From CAVVWJ01 sp965652025 (GTDB lineage: Bacteria; Gemmatimonadota; Gemmatimonadetes; Gemmatimonadales; GWC2-71-9): 64,000 bases of DNA. The stretch lies in assembly GCA_965652025.1 (NCBI GenBank), contig CBFGTM010000001.1, positions 1 to 64,000 on the forward strand. The letters are read 5' to 3'. Both the position numbers and the translations under genes were made by a program. Below, piece after piece: positions 8,973-16,480 of this stretch (position 1 is its first letter; each line of letters starts with the position of its first letter). The notes under the pieces are model-generated. The model was not told the origin of the DNA and searched no databases. It saw only the letters and a list, made by a program, of their open reading frames with translations.

Positions 8973-9323
8973 GTGCCGGACGTCCCGTATCGGGTGGAGA
9001 AGCCTTGGGGGTACGAGTTGATCTGGGCACGCACCGAACGCTATGTCGGCAAGATCCTGCACGTGAAGGCCGGCCACGTGCTCAGCCTGCAGTATCACAA
9101 CTTCAAGGACGAGACGATGCACGTGCTCCGGGGTGAGCTCATTCTGAGAACCCAGCCGGGTGACGCCCTGCTCGCGCGACCATTCCGGGCCGGTGAGTCG
9201 GTGCACATCCCGGCCAAGCTGATTCACCAGATCGAAGCCGTGGTGGATACCGACGTGCTCGAGGCCTCCACGCCCGAGCTGGACGATCTCGTGCGCCTCC
9301 AGGACCGCTACGGCAGAGGCTGA
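8973..9323 (+). CDS. Cupin (mannose-6-phosphate isomerase-like)
   Basis: 116 residues, single cupin domain. It opens with VEKPWGYELIWART, typical of type II mannose-6-phosphate isomerase C-terminal domains. The metal-binding cupin motifs are LQYHNFKDETMHVLRGE and IPAKLIHQIEA. It ends one base before a sugar nucleotidyltransferase gene, so it probably acts on a sugar phosphate or nucleotide sugar. It is too short to carry the transferase domain itself. Start GTG 8973 follows a GGAAAG sequence. Confidence 0.8.
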   Translation: MPDVPYRVEKPWGYELIWARTERYVGKILHVKAGHVLSLQYHNFKDETMHVLRGELILRTQPGDALLARPFRAGESVHIPAKLIHQIEAVVDTDVLEASTPELDDLVRLQDRYGRG

Positions 9324-9324
9324 G

Positions 9325-10311
9325 ATGCAAGTAATCATTCCGCTCGCCGGCAAGGGAACCCGGCTCAGGCCCCATACCCATCTCGTGCCCAAGCCGCTGC
9401 TCAAGGTGGCGGGGCGCCCGGTGATGGACTGGGTGATGGACCGGCTGGCTGGTCTCGACGTGACCGAGCTGATCTTCATCACCGGCCATTTGAAGCAGCA
9501 AGTGGAGGCCTTTGCCCGGTCGCGCTACAAGATCCCGTCCCGCTTCATCGAGCAGAAGGTGCAGGACGGCACCGCGGGAGCCATCAACCTGGCCCGCCCC
9601 CATGTGAAGGGGCCGGTGCTGATCATCTTCGTCGACACCGTGTTCGAAGCCGACCTTACCTTAATCAATCGAACCGACGCCGACGGGATCATCTGGGCTA
9701 AGGAGGTGGAAGACTACCAGCGGTTCGGCGTAGTGGTCACCGATGCGAAGGGCTACATGACCCGAATCGTGGAGAAGCCGTCCACTCCAATCTCGAAGCT
9801 CGCCAACATTGGGCTCTACTACATCCGGGCGGTAGATAGTCTCTGGCAAGGCATCGACCACGTGCTTGCCAGTCCGGCCAACAAGGGCGAGTGGTACCTG
9901 ACCGACGCGTTCCAGTGGATGATCGAGCATGGCAAGCGGATTCTGACCGCCGAAGTGGGTGGCTGGTACGATTGCGGCAAGCTGGACACCCTGCTGGAGA
10001 CCAACGAGATCCTGCTCCGCAAGGGGGCGACCCGCCGGGTAAACTTCCCGGGGGTGACTATCCGCGATCCGGTCTACATCGAGGACGGGGTCACCATAGA
10101 ACGGAGCGAGATCGGTCCCAACGTCTCGGTGGAGAAGGGGACCGTCATTCGAGACAGCCGGATTCGCAACTCGATCATCGGCCAGGATGCCAGACTCAAC
10201 CATGTCGATCTCGACGGGTCCCTGCTCGGCAATGCCGTCCTTCTCGAAGGCTACAAGGGGAGCGGAAGCATCGGAGACCACTCTGAAGTAACGGCGAAGC
10301 CATTATCCTGA
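9325..10311 (+). CDS. Sugar-phosphate nucleotidyltransferase with left-handed beta-helix tail
   Basis: 328 residues. The N-terminal nucleotidyltransferase domain begins MQVIIPLAGKGTRLRPHTH (the GxGTRLRP signature) with KPLLKVAGRPV close behind. The metal-site Asp is probably in IIFVDTVFE. From about residue 240 the chain has hexapeptide-type repeats (YIEDGVTIERSEIGPNVSVE). This layout resembles RmlA- or GlmU-like enzymes making nucleotide-activated sugars. Substrate is not predictable from the sequence. It is coupled with the upstream cupin gene. The stop lies inside a REP-like repeat. Confidence 0.85.
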   Translation: MQVIIPLAGKGTRLRPHTHLVPKPLLKVAGRPVMDWVMDRLAGLDVTELIFITGHLKQQVEAFARSRYKIPSRFIEQKVQDGTAGAINLARPHVKGPVLIIFVDTVFEADLTLINRTDADGIIWAKEVEDYQRFGVVVTDAKGYMTRIVEKPSTPISKLANIGLYYIRAVDSLWQGIDHVLASPANKGEWYLTDAFQWMIEHGKRILTAEVGGWYDCGKLDTLLETNEILLRKGATRRVNFPGVTIRDPVYIEDGVTIERSEIGPNVSVEKGTVIRDSRIRNSIIGQDARLNHVDLDGSLLGNAVLLEGYKGSGSIGDHSEVTAKPLS

Positions 10312-10346
10312 GCGATACCTGAGCCCAGCGAAGGCGAGCGAAGGAT
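10305..10346. repeat. REP-like palindrome
   Basis: ATCCTGAGCGA (10305-10315) and GAGCGAAGGAT (10336-10346) are inverted copies of the motif seen in compact form at 12951-12971. The left arm includes the stop of the nucleotidyltransferase gene; the right arm supplies the AGGAT sequence just before the next start codon. Confidence 0.6.
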
Positions 10347-10350
10347 CTCT

Positions 10351-11967
10351 ATGACGGTACACTCCGCTGTCGACGACCTCTGCCGGTCCTACCTGGACCT
10401 CAAGTACCACTTCGATCCGTCAGCCGCCAGCTCGGCCGGACTGGTCTCGGAGGACGGGCGGCTGGGCCGATTCGATGCGGAAAGCACTCGCGCGCACCTC
10501 TCCGCCCTGCGCTCGATCTCCGGCGCCATCGAGGAGCTCGACACCGACGACCTGGACTCCGAGATCGATCGCACCGGCCTTCTGGGTGAAATCCGGAGCA
10601 CGATCTACCGCCTGGAGCACGAGCAGCCACACGCCAGGAACCCGGCGTTCTGGCTCTCCCACCTGTTCCAGTCGCTCTATGCACTGCTGACTCGCGACTC
10701 CGATCCCGCCGCGCGGGTGTCGCCGGTGCTCTCCCGGCTCCAGGCGACCCCCGATTTCCTCGATGCGGCCCGGGCCACGATCACTCTGCCTCCATCGGTA
10801 TTCGTGGACACCGCCCTGGCGATGCTGGGTGGCGGTGGCGAGCTGGTCACCCGAGTGGTTGCGCTATTCAGCGGAGTCGCTCCGGATGTGGCCGACGAGC
10901 TGAGGCGCGCCGGCGAGTCCGCGCTCAAGGCTCTGGTCGCCTTCGGATCGGCCCTGCGGGATGAGATCGAGCCCAATCCCGACATCCATGCGTTCGCCAT
11001 CGGAGAAGCCCAGTTCAGCCGCCGGCTCCAGCATGAGCACGCCCTGATGGCCGGTCCCGGTGAGCTCTGGCGCTACGGCCGCCAGTTACAGGACGAAGTC
11101 ACCGGCGAGCTCGAGGCCCTGGCCGCGAGACTAGACTCCCGCCCCTGGCGGCTACTGGTGGAGGAGCTTCGGGAGGATGCTCCCGAGGCGGAGCAGTTGC
11201 TGGAGACGTATCGCGGCGAGGTCGAGCGCGCCGGCCGCTTCGTCGCAGGGAACCAGCTGGTCAGCATCCCATCGGGCAACGTGGATGTGGTGCCCACGCC
11301 CTCCTATCTGGCACCGCTGGTTCCCTTCGCCGCGTATGAGCCACCTCCGATTTACCTGAAGCAACGCACCGGACGGTTCTACGTGACCCGCCCGGAAACG
11401 CCGGCGTCCAGCGGCTCGTCGCGGGTTCAGGGCCACAGCCGTCACAGCATGCCGGTGATGGTGGCTCATGAGGTGTATCCCGGGCATCATCTGCACCTCC
11501 TCACCATGCAGGGCCTCGGATCGGAAGTCCGGCGGCATATCTGGGCGCCGATCATGATCGAAGGCTGGGCCCTGTACTGCGAGCAGCTCATGGGTGAGAC
11601 GGGCTTTTATCCCGGCGATCAGGTGCGATTATTCCAGTTGGTGAATCTTCTGTGGCGGGCGATCCGGATCGTGCTGGATGTGGGTCTTCACACCCGGGGC
11701 ATGACGCCAAAGGAGGCCACTGACTATATGGTCGAACACCTCCCCATCGAGCGGAGCAACGCGGAGGCCGAGGTCCGGCGGTACTGCGCCTGGCCGACCT
11801 ACCAGCTCTCATATGCCGCGGGCTGCCGCGAGCTGCTCCAGCTCCGGGACGCATATCGGCAACGCCACGGGGCCGATGTGGCGCTGCGGCAGTTCCACGA
11901 CGCCGTGATGCGATACGGCGGGCTCCCGGTATCACTGGCGCGCTGGGGCATGGACCTGGCGGAGTGA
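10351..11967 (+). CDS. DUF885-family putative metallopeptidase
   Basis: 538 residues. The family signature HEVYPGHH starts at residue 373, with the downstream IEGWALYCEQLMGE segment that supplies a further conserved glutamate. DUF885 proteins are thought to be gluzincin-like peptidases, but substrates are mostly unknown. There is no signal peptide, so it is probably cytoplasmic. The C-terminal SLARWGMDLAE is usual for the family. Start ATG 10351 uses an AGGA motif derived from the preceding repeat. The stop overlaps the next gene by four bases. Confidence 0.85.
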   Translation: MTVHSAVDDLCRSYLDLKYHFDPSAASSAGLVSEDGRLGRFDAESTRAHLSALRSISGAIEELDTDDLDSEIDRTGLLGEIRSTIYRLEHEQPHARNPAFWLSHLFQSLYALLTRDSDPAARVSPVLSRLQATPDFLDAARATITLPPSVFVDTALAMLGGGGELVTRVVALFSGVAPDVADELRRAGESALKALVAFGSALRDEIEPNPDIHAFAIGEAQFSRRLQHEHALMAGPGELWRYGRQLQDEVTGELEALAARLDSRPWRLLVEELREDAPEAEQLLETYRGEVERAGRFVAGNQLVSIPSGNVDVVPTPSYLAPLVPFAAYEPPPIYLKQRTGRFYVTRPETPASSGSSRVQGHSRHSMPVMVAHEVYPGHHLHLLTMQGLGSEVRRHIWAPIMIEGWALYCEQLMGETGFYPGDQVRLFQLVNLLWRAIRIVLDVGLHTRGMTPKEATDYMVEHLPIERSNAEAEVRRYCAWPTYQLSYAAGCRELLQLRDAYRQRHGADVALRQFHDAVMRYGGLPVSLARWGMDLAE

Positions 11968-12950
11968 GCATGAAGATCACCGTCCTGACCTACCTCGACA
12001 GCGATGACGAAAACTCGAAGGATTACGAGGCCGTGGTGCCCCAGGTGGCGCGGGCGCTGCGAACCCTGGGTCATCGCGTGTCCATCCTGGGGGTGCATGG
12101 GGACGTCAAGCGGCTGATCGCGGGCCTCTCCCGGAGGAGGCCCGATCTGGTTTTCAATCTGATGGAGATGTTCGCCGAGAATGTGTTCGGCGACATTCCC
12201 GTGACCGGACTGCTCGATCTTCTGGGCCTGAAGTACACTGGAAGCGGACCGGGAGAGCTCTATCTCAGCCAGGATAAGGGCCTCACCAAGAAACTGCTGG
12301 CCTTCGAGGACATCCTCTATCCTCGCTTTGCGGTGTTTTCCCGGCAGCAGGCGTTCGAGACCGGGGGCAATCTGCGGATGCCGCTCTTCGTCAAGCCGCT
12401 CCGCTCCGATTCATCGCTCGGCATCGGAGGCAAGTCGCTGGTGCACGACGCGGGAGCGCTGATGGAGCGGGTAGCCGCGATCCGGAAGGAGCTCAACGAC
12501 GCAGCTCTGGCGGAAGAGTTCATCGACGGCCGCGAGTTTTACGTTGGCGTGTTGGGCAACGGGCAGCCCAAGGCCCTCCCGCCGGTGGAGGTGGACTTCA
12601 CCGGGTTCCCCGAGGGCGTGCCCAAAGTGCTGGACAGCAAGGCGAAGTGGGACGAGCGCAGCAGGGAATTCAAGGGCACCAAGTCGGTGCTCGCCAACCT
12701 GCCGGACGAGCTTCGCGCCCGGCTACAGAAGGTGGCGGTCGATGCCTACCGCGCGCTCCGGGTGCGGGACTACGGCCGGGTGGATCTCCGGCTCACCGAT
12801 ACGGGCGACATCTATGTATTGGAGGTCAACGCCAGCTGTTATCTCGAGCGCAACAGCGAGTTCGCCATGTCCGCGGCAGCAGGGGGCATCGAATATCCGA
12901 AGCTGATCGAGCGCATCGTGGAACTGGCATTGGAGCGCTATAGGAAATAG
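11964..12950 (+). CDS. ATP-grasp ligase, D-Ala-D-Ala ligase-like
   Basis: 328 residues. An ATP-grasp fold is indicated by PLFVKPLRSDSSLGIGGKSL (ATP-binding loop), EEFIDGREFYVGVLGN, and the metal-binding end DIYVLEVNASCYLERNSEFA. The first 90 residues resemble the preATP-grasp domain of D-Ala-D-Ala ligases. It lies next to a DUF885 peptidase rather than peptidoglycan genes, so it may ligate another peptide or amino acid. Start GTG 11964 (GTGA overlap) or ATG 11970. It is tightly followed by a REP-like repeat. Confidence 0.8.
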   Translation: MSMKITVLTYLDSDDENSKDYEAVVPQVARALRTLGHRVSILGVHGDVKRLIAGLSRRRPDLVFNLMEMFAENVFGDIPVTGLLDLLGLKYTGSGPGELYLSQDKGLTKKLLAFEDILYPRFAVFSRQQAFETGGNLRMPLFVKPLRSDSSLGIGGKSLVHDAGALMERVAAIRKELNDAALAEEFIDGREFYVGVLGNGQPKALPPVEVDFTGFPEGVPKVLDSKAKWDERSREFKGTKSVLANLPDELRARLQKVAVDAYRALRVRDYGRVDLRLTDTGDIYVLEVNASCYLERNSEFAMSAAAGGIEYPKLIERIVELALERYRK

Positions 12951-13023
12951 ATCCTTCGCTTCGCTCAGGATGACAGACAGCCTCCGACCCTCCGACCTCC
13001 GCCTCTCCGACTCTCCGACTCTC
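12951..13023. repeat. REP-like hairpin plus CTCCGACT octamers
   Basis: ATCCTTCGCTTCGCTCAGGAT (12951-12971) starts immediately after the ligase stop and has ATCCT/AGGAT ends. It is followed by CCTCCGAC and TCTCCGAC units at 8-base spacing (12981-13019) up to the stop codon of the convergent peptidase gene. Confidence 0.65.
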
Positions 13024-14052
13024 TCACGGTAAGTAGTTCCCGCGCTGAACGTGGTTCATGGCGAGCCCAGTCACCAGCGTGGTCAGTGCCATGATGGCTG
13101 AATCCTCACGTTCCGCAGGGTACCCTTGTTCCAGCTGGGCAGCGCGCTCGGCCAGGTAGCGCAGCAGCGCACGGGTACGCTCGGGGAAGTGGCCGGTCCA
13201 GCGAAAAATGTTGGCCATCAGCTCCGGCTCCAGCCGCCGGATCAGGTCGGCAGCCGGACGGAGCTTCCCGGGCGACCTGCCACCCGAGCTTCCCAGATCT
13301 TCGAAGATGGCTCTCAGCGCGCCGTCCAGTCCTGGAGGTAGATCGCCCAACGCCTCGGTCGACCTTCCGTAGTACTGATCGAGCGAATACTCGATGTCCC
13401 CCACGTCCTCATCCAGCTCGCTGCTGGTGACGACCGGGTCCTGATCCCGCAGCTCTCCCATAATGCGGCTGCAGTAGGTGAGCTTCCCGTAGGCCACAGG
13501 CCACCCGCCGTACTCCGCGCGCCAGTCCATTCCCGGTGTCATCCAGACGGCGAAGGTCTCGGACCAGTCTTCGTCGGGATGCTTCTGGGCGTACCAGCCG
13601 GGGAGGTGGCGAACGTACCGCCGACTGAACGGCTCCGGCCGGTATTCCTCGAAGTAGGGCTGGGTGATGGAGCCGAACTGCTTGACCCACTCCTCATGGT
13701 CGTACAGCCGGTAGGCGTAATTGATGACGTGCCCCATCTCGTGCCGGAGATACCGGAGGATATCGGCCCGGTCGAACCCTTCCACATGCCCCACCCGCTC
13801 GGCGTGGAGTGCAGTGAGGTCGGGATGAGCGAGGTAGAACGGGATGGCCATGGCCACGGTCTCGAACGGAACCCCCCATTCGGTCGAGAGATAGAAGCGG
13901 GGGCGCACCCGGGTGATGCCAGTCTGCCGAACCTCCTCCATGAACTCCGACAGGATCGGCTCCAGCCGAGTGCCCTCGATGGTCAGGCGAAGATCCCGAA
14001 TGGGGGTGGACCAGAGGTTCGACTCGTGAAACCGGGCGAGGTCCGTGTGCAT
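13024..14052 (-). CDS. Putative zinc metallopeptidase (HExxH), unassigned family
   Basis: 342 residues from ATG 14052. The motif HEMGHVINYAYRLYDHEEW (His104-His108) is a gluzincin-like zinc site, and DEDWSETFAVWMTPGM may hold a third ligand. No signal peptide or membrane helix is seen. The longer upstream frame lacks composition support. A TATATC -10-like box ends 8 bases before the ATG, consistent with a leaderless transcript. I do not recognise the exact family; some uncharacterised zinc-binding metallopeptidases in similar genomes have this pattern. Confidence 0.7.
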   Translation of the reverse strand: MHTDLARFHESNLWSTPIRDLRLTIEGTRLEPILSEFMEEVRQTGITRVRPRFYLSTEWGVPFETVAMAIPFYLAHPDLTALHAERVGHVEGFDRADILRYLRHEMGHVINYAYRLYDHEEWVKQFGSITQPYFEEYRPEPFSRRYVRHLPGWYAQKHPDEDWSETFAVWMTPGMDWRAEYGGWPVAYGKLTYCSRIMGELRDQDPVVTSSELDEDVGDIEYSLDQYYGRSTEALGDLPPGLDGALRAIFEDLGSSGGRSPGKLRPAADLIRRLEPELMANIFRWTGHFPERTRALLRYLAERAAQLEQGYPAEREDSAIMALTTLVTGLAMNHVQRGNYLP

Positions 14053-14060
14053 GCGGCAAA

Positions 14061-14066
14061 GATATA
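14061..14066 (-). promoter_or_regulatory. -10 box of the peptidase gene
   Basis: TATATC on the minus strand, separated by 8 bases from the ATG at 14052. No convincing -35 box. Confidence 0.35.
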
Positions 14067-14119
14067 GGCTAGCGCCGGGGGGGGCGCCGGGTCGGAGGTC
14101 ACCCCGACTACATTCACCC

Positions 14120-15328
14120 ATGCCGAGTCGCCAAGGTGCAGCCGAGATGAGCGCTGCGGTTCCCACGACCGTCAAGGGCCTTGCCCTGGTCTCGCTCTTC
14201 AACGACTTCGCCAGCGAGATGGTGTACCCCCTGTTGCCGGCCTTCGTGACCCGCACGCTGGGGGGCGGACCGCTGGTGCTGGGTGCGCTCGACGGCGCAT
14301 CGGAGCTCACCTCTTCGCTGCTCAAGTGGCTTAGCGGCGGTTTAGCGGACCGGCCCGGCTGGAGACGACCGCTGATACTGGTCGGGTATGCCACTGCAGT
14401 GCTGGTGCGGCCGCTGATCGCGGTGGCCAACGCCGCGTGGCAGGTGGTAGGGTTTCGGATCATCGACCGGCTGGGAAAGGGCATCCGCACTCCCCCTCGG
14501 GATGCCATGATCGCTGAAGTCACCGATCCCGAGCTGCGGGGACGGTCCTTTGGCTTTCACCGCGGCGCGGACCACTTCGGGGCGGTACTGGGGTCGCTGG
14601 CCGCATGGTGGCTGCTCGAGCGCGGTGCCGATGTCCGGAACGTGATTCAGTGGAGTGTAGTGCCGGGAGTGGTGGCATTTGGAGTACTGGCGCTAGTGCT
14701 TAAGGAGAGGAACCGGGAACTGAGAAACACCCGAGCCGCCGCCGTCTCATCCGGTTCCCGGTTACCCGTTCCCAGGTCCTCTTCATTCTGGTTACCGATC
14801 ACCGCGCTCACCACCCTCACTCTGTTCCGGCTGCCCGAGGCCCTTCTCATCCTGCGGATCCAGGATCTCGGGGTCTCGGTGGCTGCCGTGCCACTGATCT
14901 GGGCTGGGCTCCACGTGGTGCGCAGCGCCAGCTCCTATCCCGGTGGACGGCTTGCCGATCGCCAGGGAGCTCCCCGGGTGGTTGCCACCGGCGGACTCCT
15001 CTTCGCCGCGGTCGCCTTCGCCCTGGGCCTTCCGGTGGAGCCGGCAGTGGCAACCGCCTTGTTCCTCCTTTTCGGGCTGGTGGCGGGACTGACGGAGTCG
15101 GGTGAGCGGAGCCTGGTGGCCCGCCTGGCACCGGTTCGGACCGGGCGTGCCTTCGGAGCTTATCACGCGCTGACCGGGTTTGCGGCGCTTCCCGCCGGGC
15201 TCTTCTTCGGCGCCCTTTATCAATCCCTGAGTGCACGCACCGCGCTCTGGGCCTCGTCGGGGGGGATGCTGCTGGCGGTGCTGCTCTGGCTCGTCGTGTC
15301 TCCGGGGCGGGATCGCAGGCGAATATGA
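14120..15328 (+). CDS. MFS transporter
   Basis: About 402 residues and 12 hydrophobic segments. The motif DRLGKGIRTPPRDAMIAE after helix 4 is characteristic of an MFS subfamily with uncharacterised substrates. The opening FNDFASEMVYPLLPAFV also fits that group. Start ATG 14120 or ATG 14147; both precede the first helix. The 4-base overlap with the following secreted-protein gene suggests co-transcription. It is divergent from the zinc peptidase gene. Confidence 0.85.
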   Translation: MPSRQGAAEMSAAVPTTVKGLALVSLFNDFASEMVYPLLPAFVTRTLGGGPLVLGALDGASELTSSLLKWLSGGLADRPGWRRPLILVGYATAVLVRPLIAVANAAWQVVGFRIIDRLGKGIRTPPRDAMIAEVTDPELRGRSFGFHRGADHFGAVLGSLAAWWLLERGADVRNVIQWSVVPGVVAFGVLALVLKERNRELRNTRAAAVSSGSRLPVPRSSSFWLPITALTTLTLFRLPEALLILRIQDLGVSVAAVPLIWAGLHVVRSASSYPGGRLADRQGAPRVVATGGLLFAAVAFALGLPVEPAVATALFLLFGLVAGLTESGERSLVARLAPVRTGRAFGAYHALTGFAALPAGLFFGALYQSLSARTALWASSGGMLLAVLLWLVVSPGRDRRRI

Positions 15329-16242
15329 AGACCTGGTCCTGGTCGGCCGCGATCGCCTCTGCCCTGATGATGTTCCTGGCGAGTTCCTCCTCGGCGCAGG
15401 TCCAGGTCCGGGTGGGAGTACCGGGCAGGGCGACCTATTCCGAGCTCCATGAGGCACTCAGGGAAGGGACACCGGCCGCCGATTCGGTCGCGGCCATCCT
15501 TCGCTCCAAGTCGCCTTCCCGATTGTGGCAGCGGCTGCGTCAGGCGCTCGACGGGACTGGTGACTGGAACGCGGCCCTGCTGGCGCTCACCCGACTGGCG
15601 GAGCTCCGCAGTCCGGCCTTTGCCGACAGCGCCGCACGGATGCGGCGGCGGCTGGAACGAGCCGAGTTTCCGCCGTTCCCGGCCAACCCCGGGCTCAAGG
15701 CCGAGGACCTGCAGCCTTCGTTGCAGGCAATTGTGTTGGAGCGACAACGTGCGCTGCGGGGGGATGGGGCAGTACTCCAGGATATTCTGCGCCGGATTCC
15801 CAGCCGAAAATACGATCACGGTGACGCCTGGGTGCTCGGCCGGCTGCGGGCCGGGGCCATGGATTCGGTGGTGGCCCGCTTTCAGGCGGCGGACTCCGAG
15901 GAGTTTCGGGTCCGCTACCTGACGCTGCTCTCCTATTTCACCGATCCCCGGCTAATCCCGCTGCTGACGAGGATCTACGTCGCACCGGACAGCTTCGCGC
16001 TGCCCAAGCGTTACGCAATTCGCGCCTCCGATGGGCTACTCTGGATCGGTACCCGCGAGAGCCTGCAGGCGTTACTCGACGCGCGGGGGGAGGCCGCGAG
16101 GCAAGGCATCTACGCCGATTCCAGTCTCGCCCGCGGCGGGTACGACTTTTTGGCCAACGACAGCTCCGCGGTCATTTCCCGGACCGGAAAGTGGCTCACC
16201 ACCTGGGTGGAGGAGCTTTCTGCTGCTTCGCCTTCGCCCTAG
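15325..16242 (+). CDS. Secreted hypothetical protein, helical repeats
   Basis: 305 residues. The N-terminus (WSWSAAIASALMMFLASSSSAQ) is a signal peptide with cleavage likely after AQ. The mature part is Ala/Arg/Leu-rich with helical segments such as FRVRYLTLLSYFTDPRLIPLLTRIY, reminiscent of HEAT-type repeats, but no family is certain. It is coupled to the MFS gene by a 4-base overlap. Function unknown. Confidence 0.65.
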   Translation: MKTWSWSAAIASALMMFLASSSSAQVQVRVGVPGRATYSELHEALREGTPAADSVAAILRSKSPSRLWQRLRQALDGTGDWNAALLALTRLAELRSPAFADSAARMRRRLERAEFPPFPANPGLKAEDLQPSLQAIVLERQRALRGDGAVLQDILRRIPSRKYDHGDAWVLGRLRAGAMDSVVARFQAADSEEFRVRYLTLLSYFTDPRLIPLLTRIYVAPDSFALPKRYAIRASDGLLWIGTRESLQALLDARGEAARQGIYADSSLARGGYDFLANDSSAVISRTGKWLTTWVEELSAASPSP

Positions 16243-16264
16243 ACAGGCGCCGGACTTACCCAAG

Positions 16265-16480
16265 TCAACAGCAGCGCGTCGGCCCGTCACCGTAGCGGGC
16301 CCGCACAAAGTCCTCAAAGAACTGGCGTTCGGTAGGAATGGACAGCTCCGGGTGACACTGGCGCAGATGCTGAACGTGGCGCTCGTAGTCCGGCATCCCG
16401 GCGACGCTTCGGAGGAAGCTCACGAGCCACTGACCGGCCGACTGCCTGACCGCCTGTCCGCCTGTCCGCCTACCCAGCAT
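16265..16480 (-). CDS. ybdD: YbdD/YjiX-family small protein
   Basis: 71 residues. The body SVAGMPDYERHVQHLRQCHPE and the C-terminus FFEDFVRARYGDGPTRCC match the YbdD family, which is nearly always encoded beside CstA and is linked to pyruvate or peptide uptake. It starts at ATG 16480 and overlaps the cstA end by 11 bases. The first 13 or so residues (LGRRTGGQAVRQS) are encoded by a run of GGCGGACA-type octamers and extend beyond the usual N-terminus, so the array appears to have become coding sequence. Confidence 0.85.
   Translation of the reverse strand: MLGRRTGGQAVRQSAGQWLVSFLRSVAGMPDYERHVQHLRQCHPELSIPTERQFFEDFVRARYGDGPTRCC
16444..16475. repeat. Octamer array inside the ybdD 5' end
   Basis: Four units of GCCTGTCC type at 8-base spacing (16444-16451, 16452-16459, 16460-16467, 16468-16475), lying at the cstA-ybdD junction and translated as the ybdD N-terminus. 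Confidence 0.7.
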
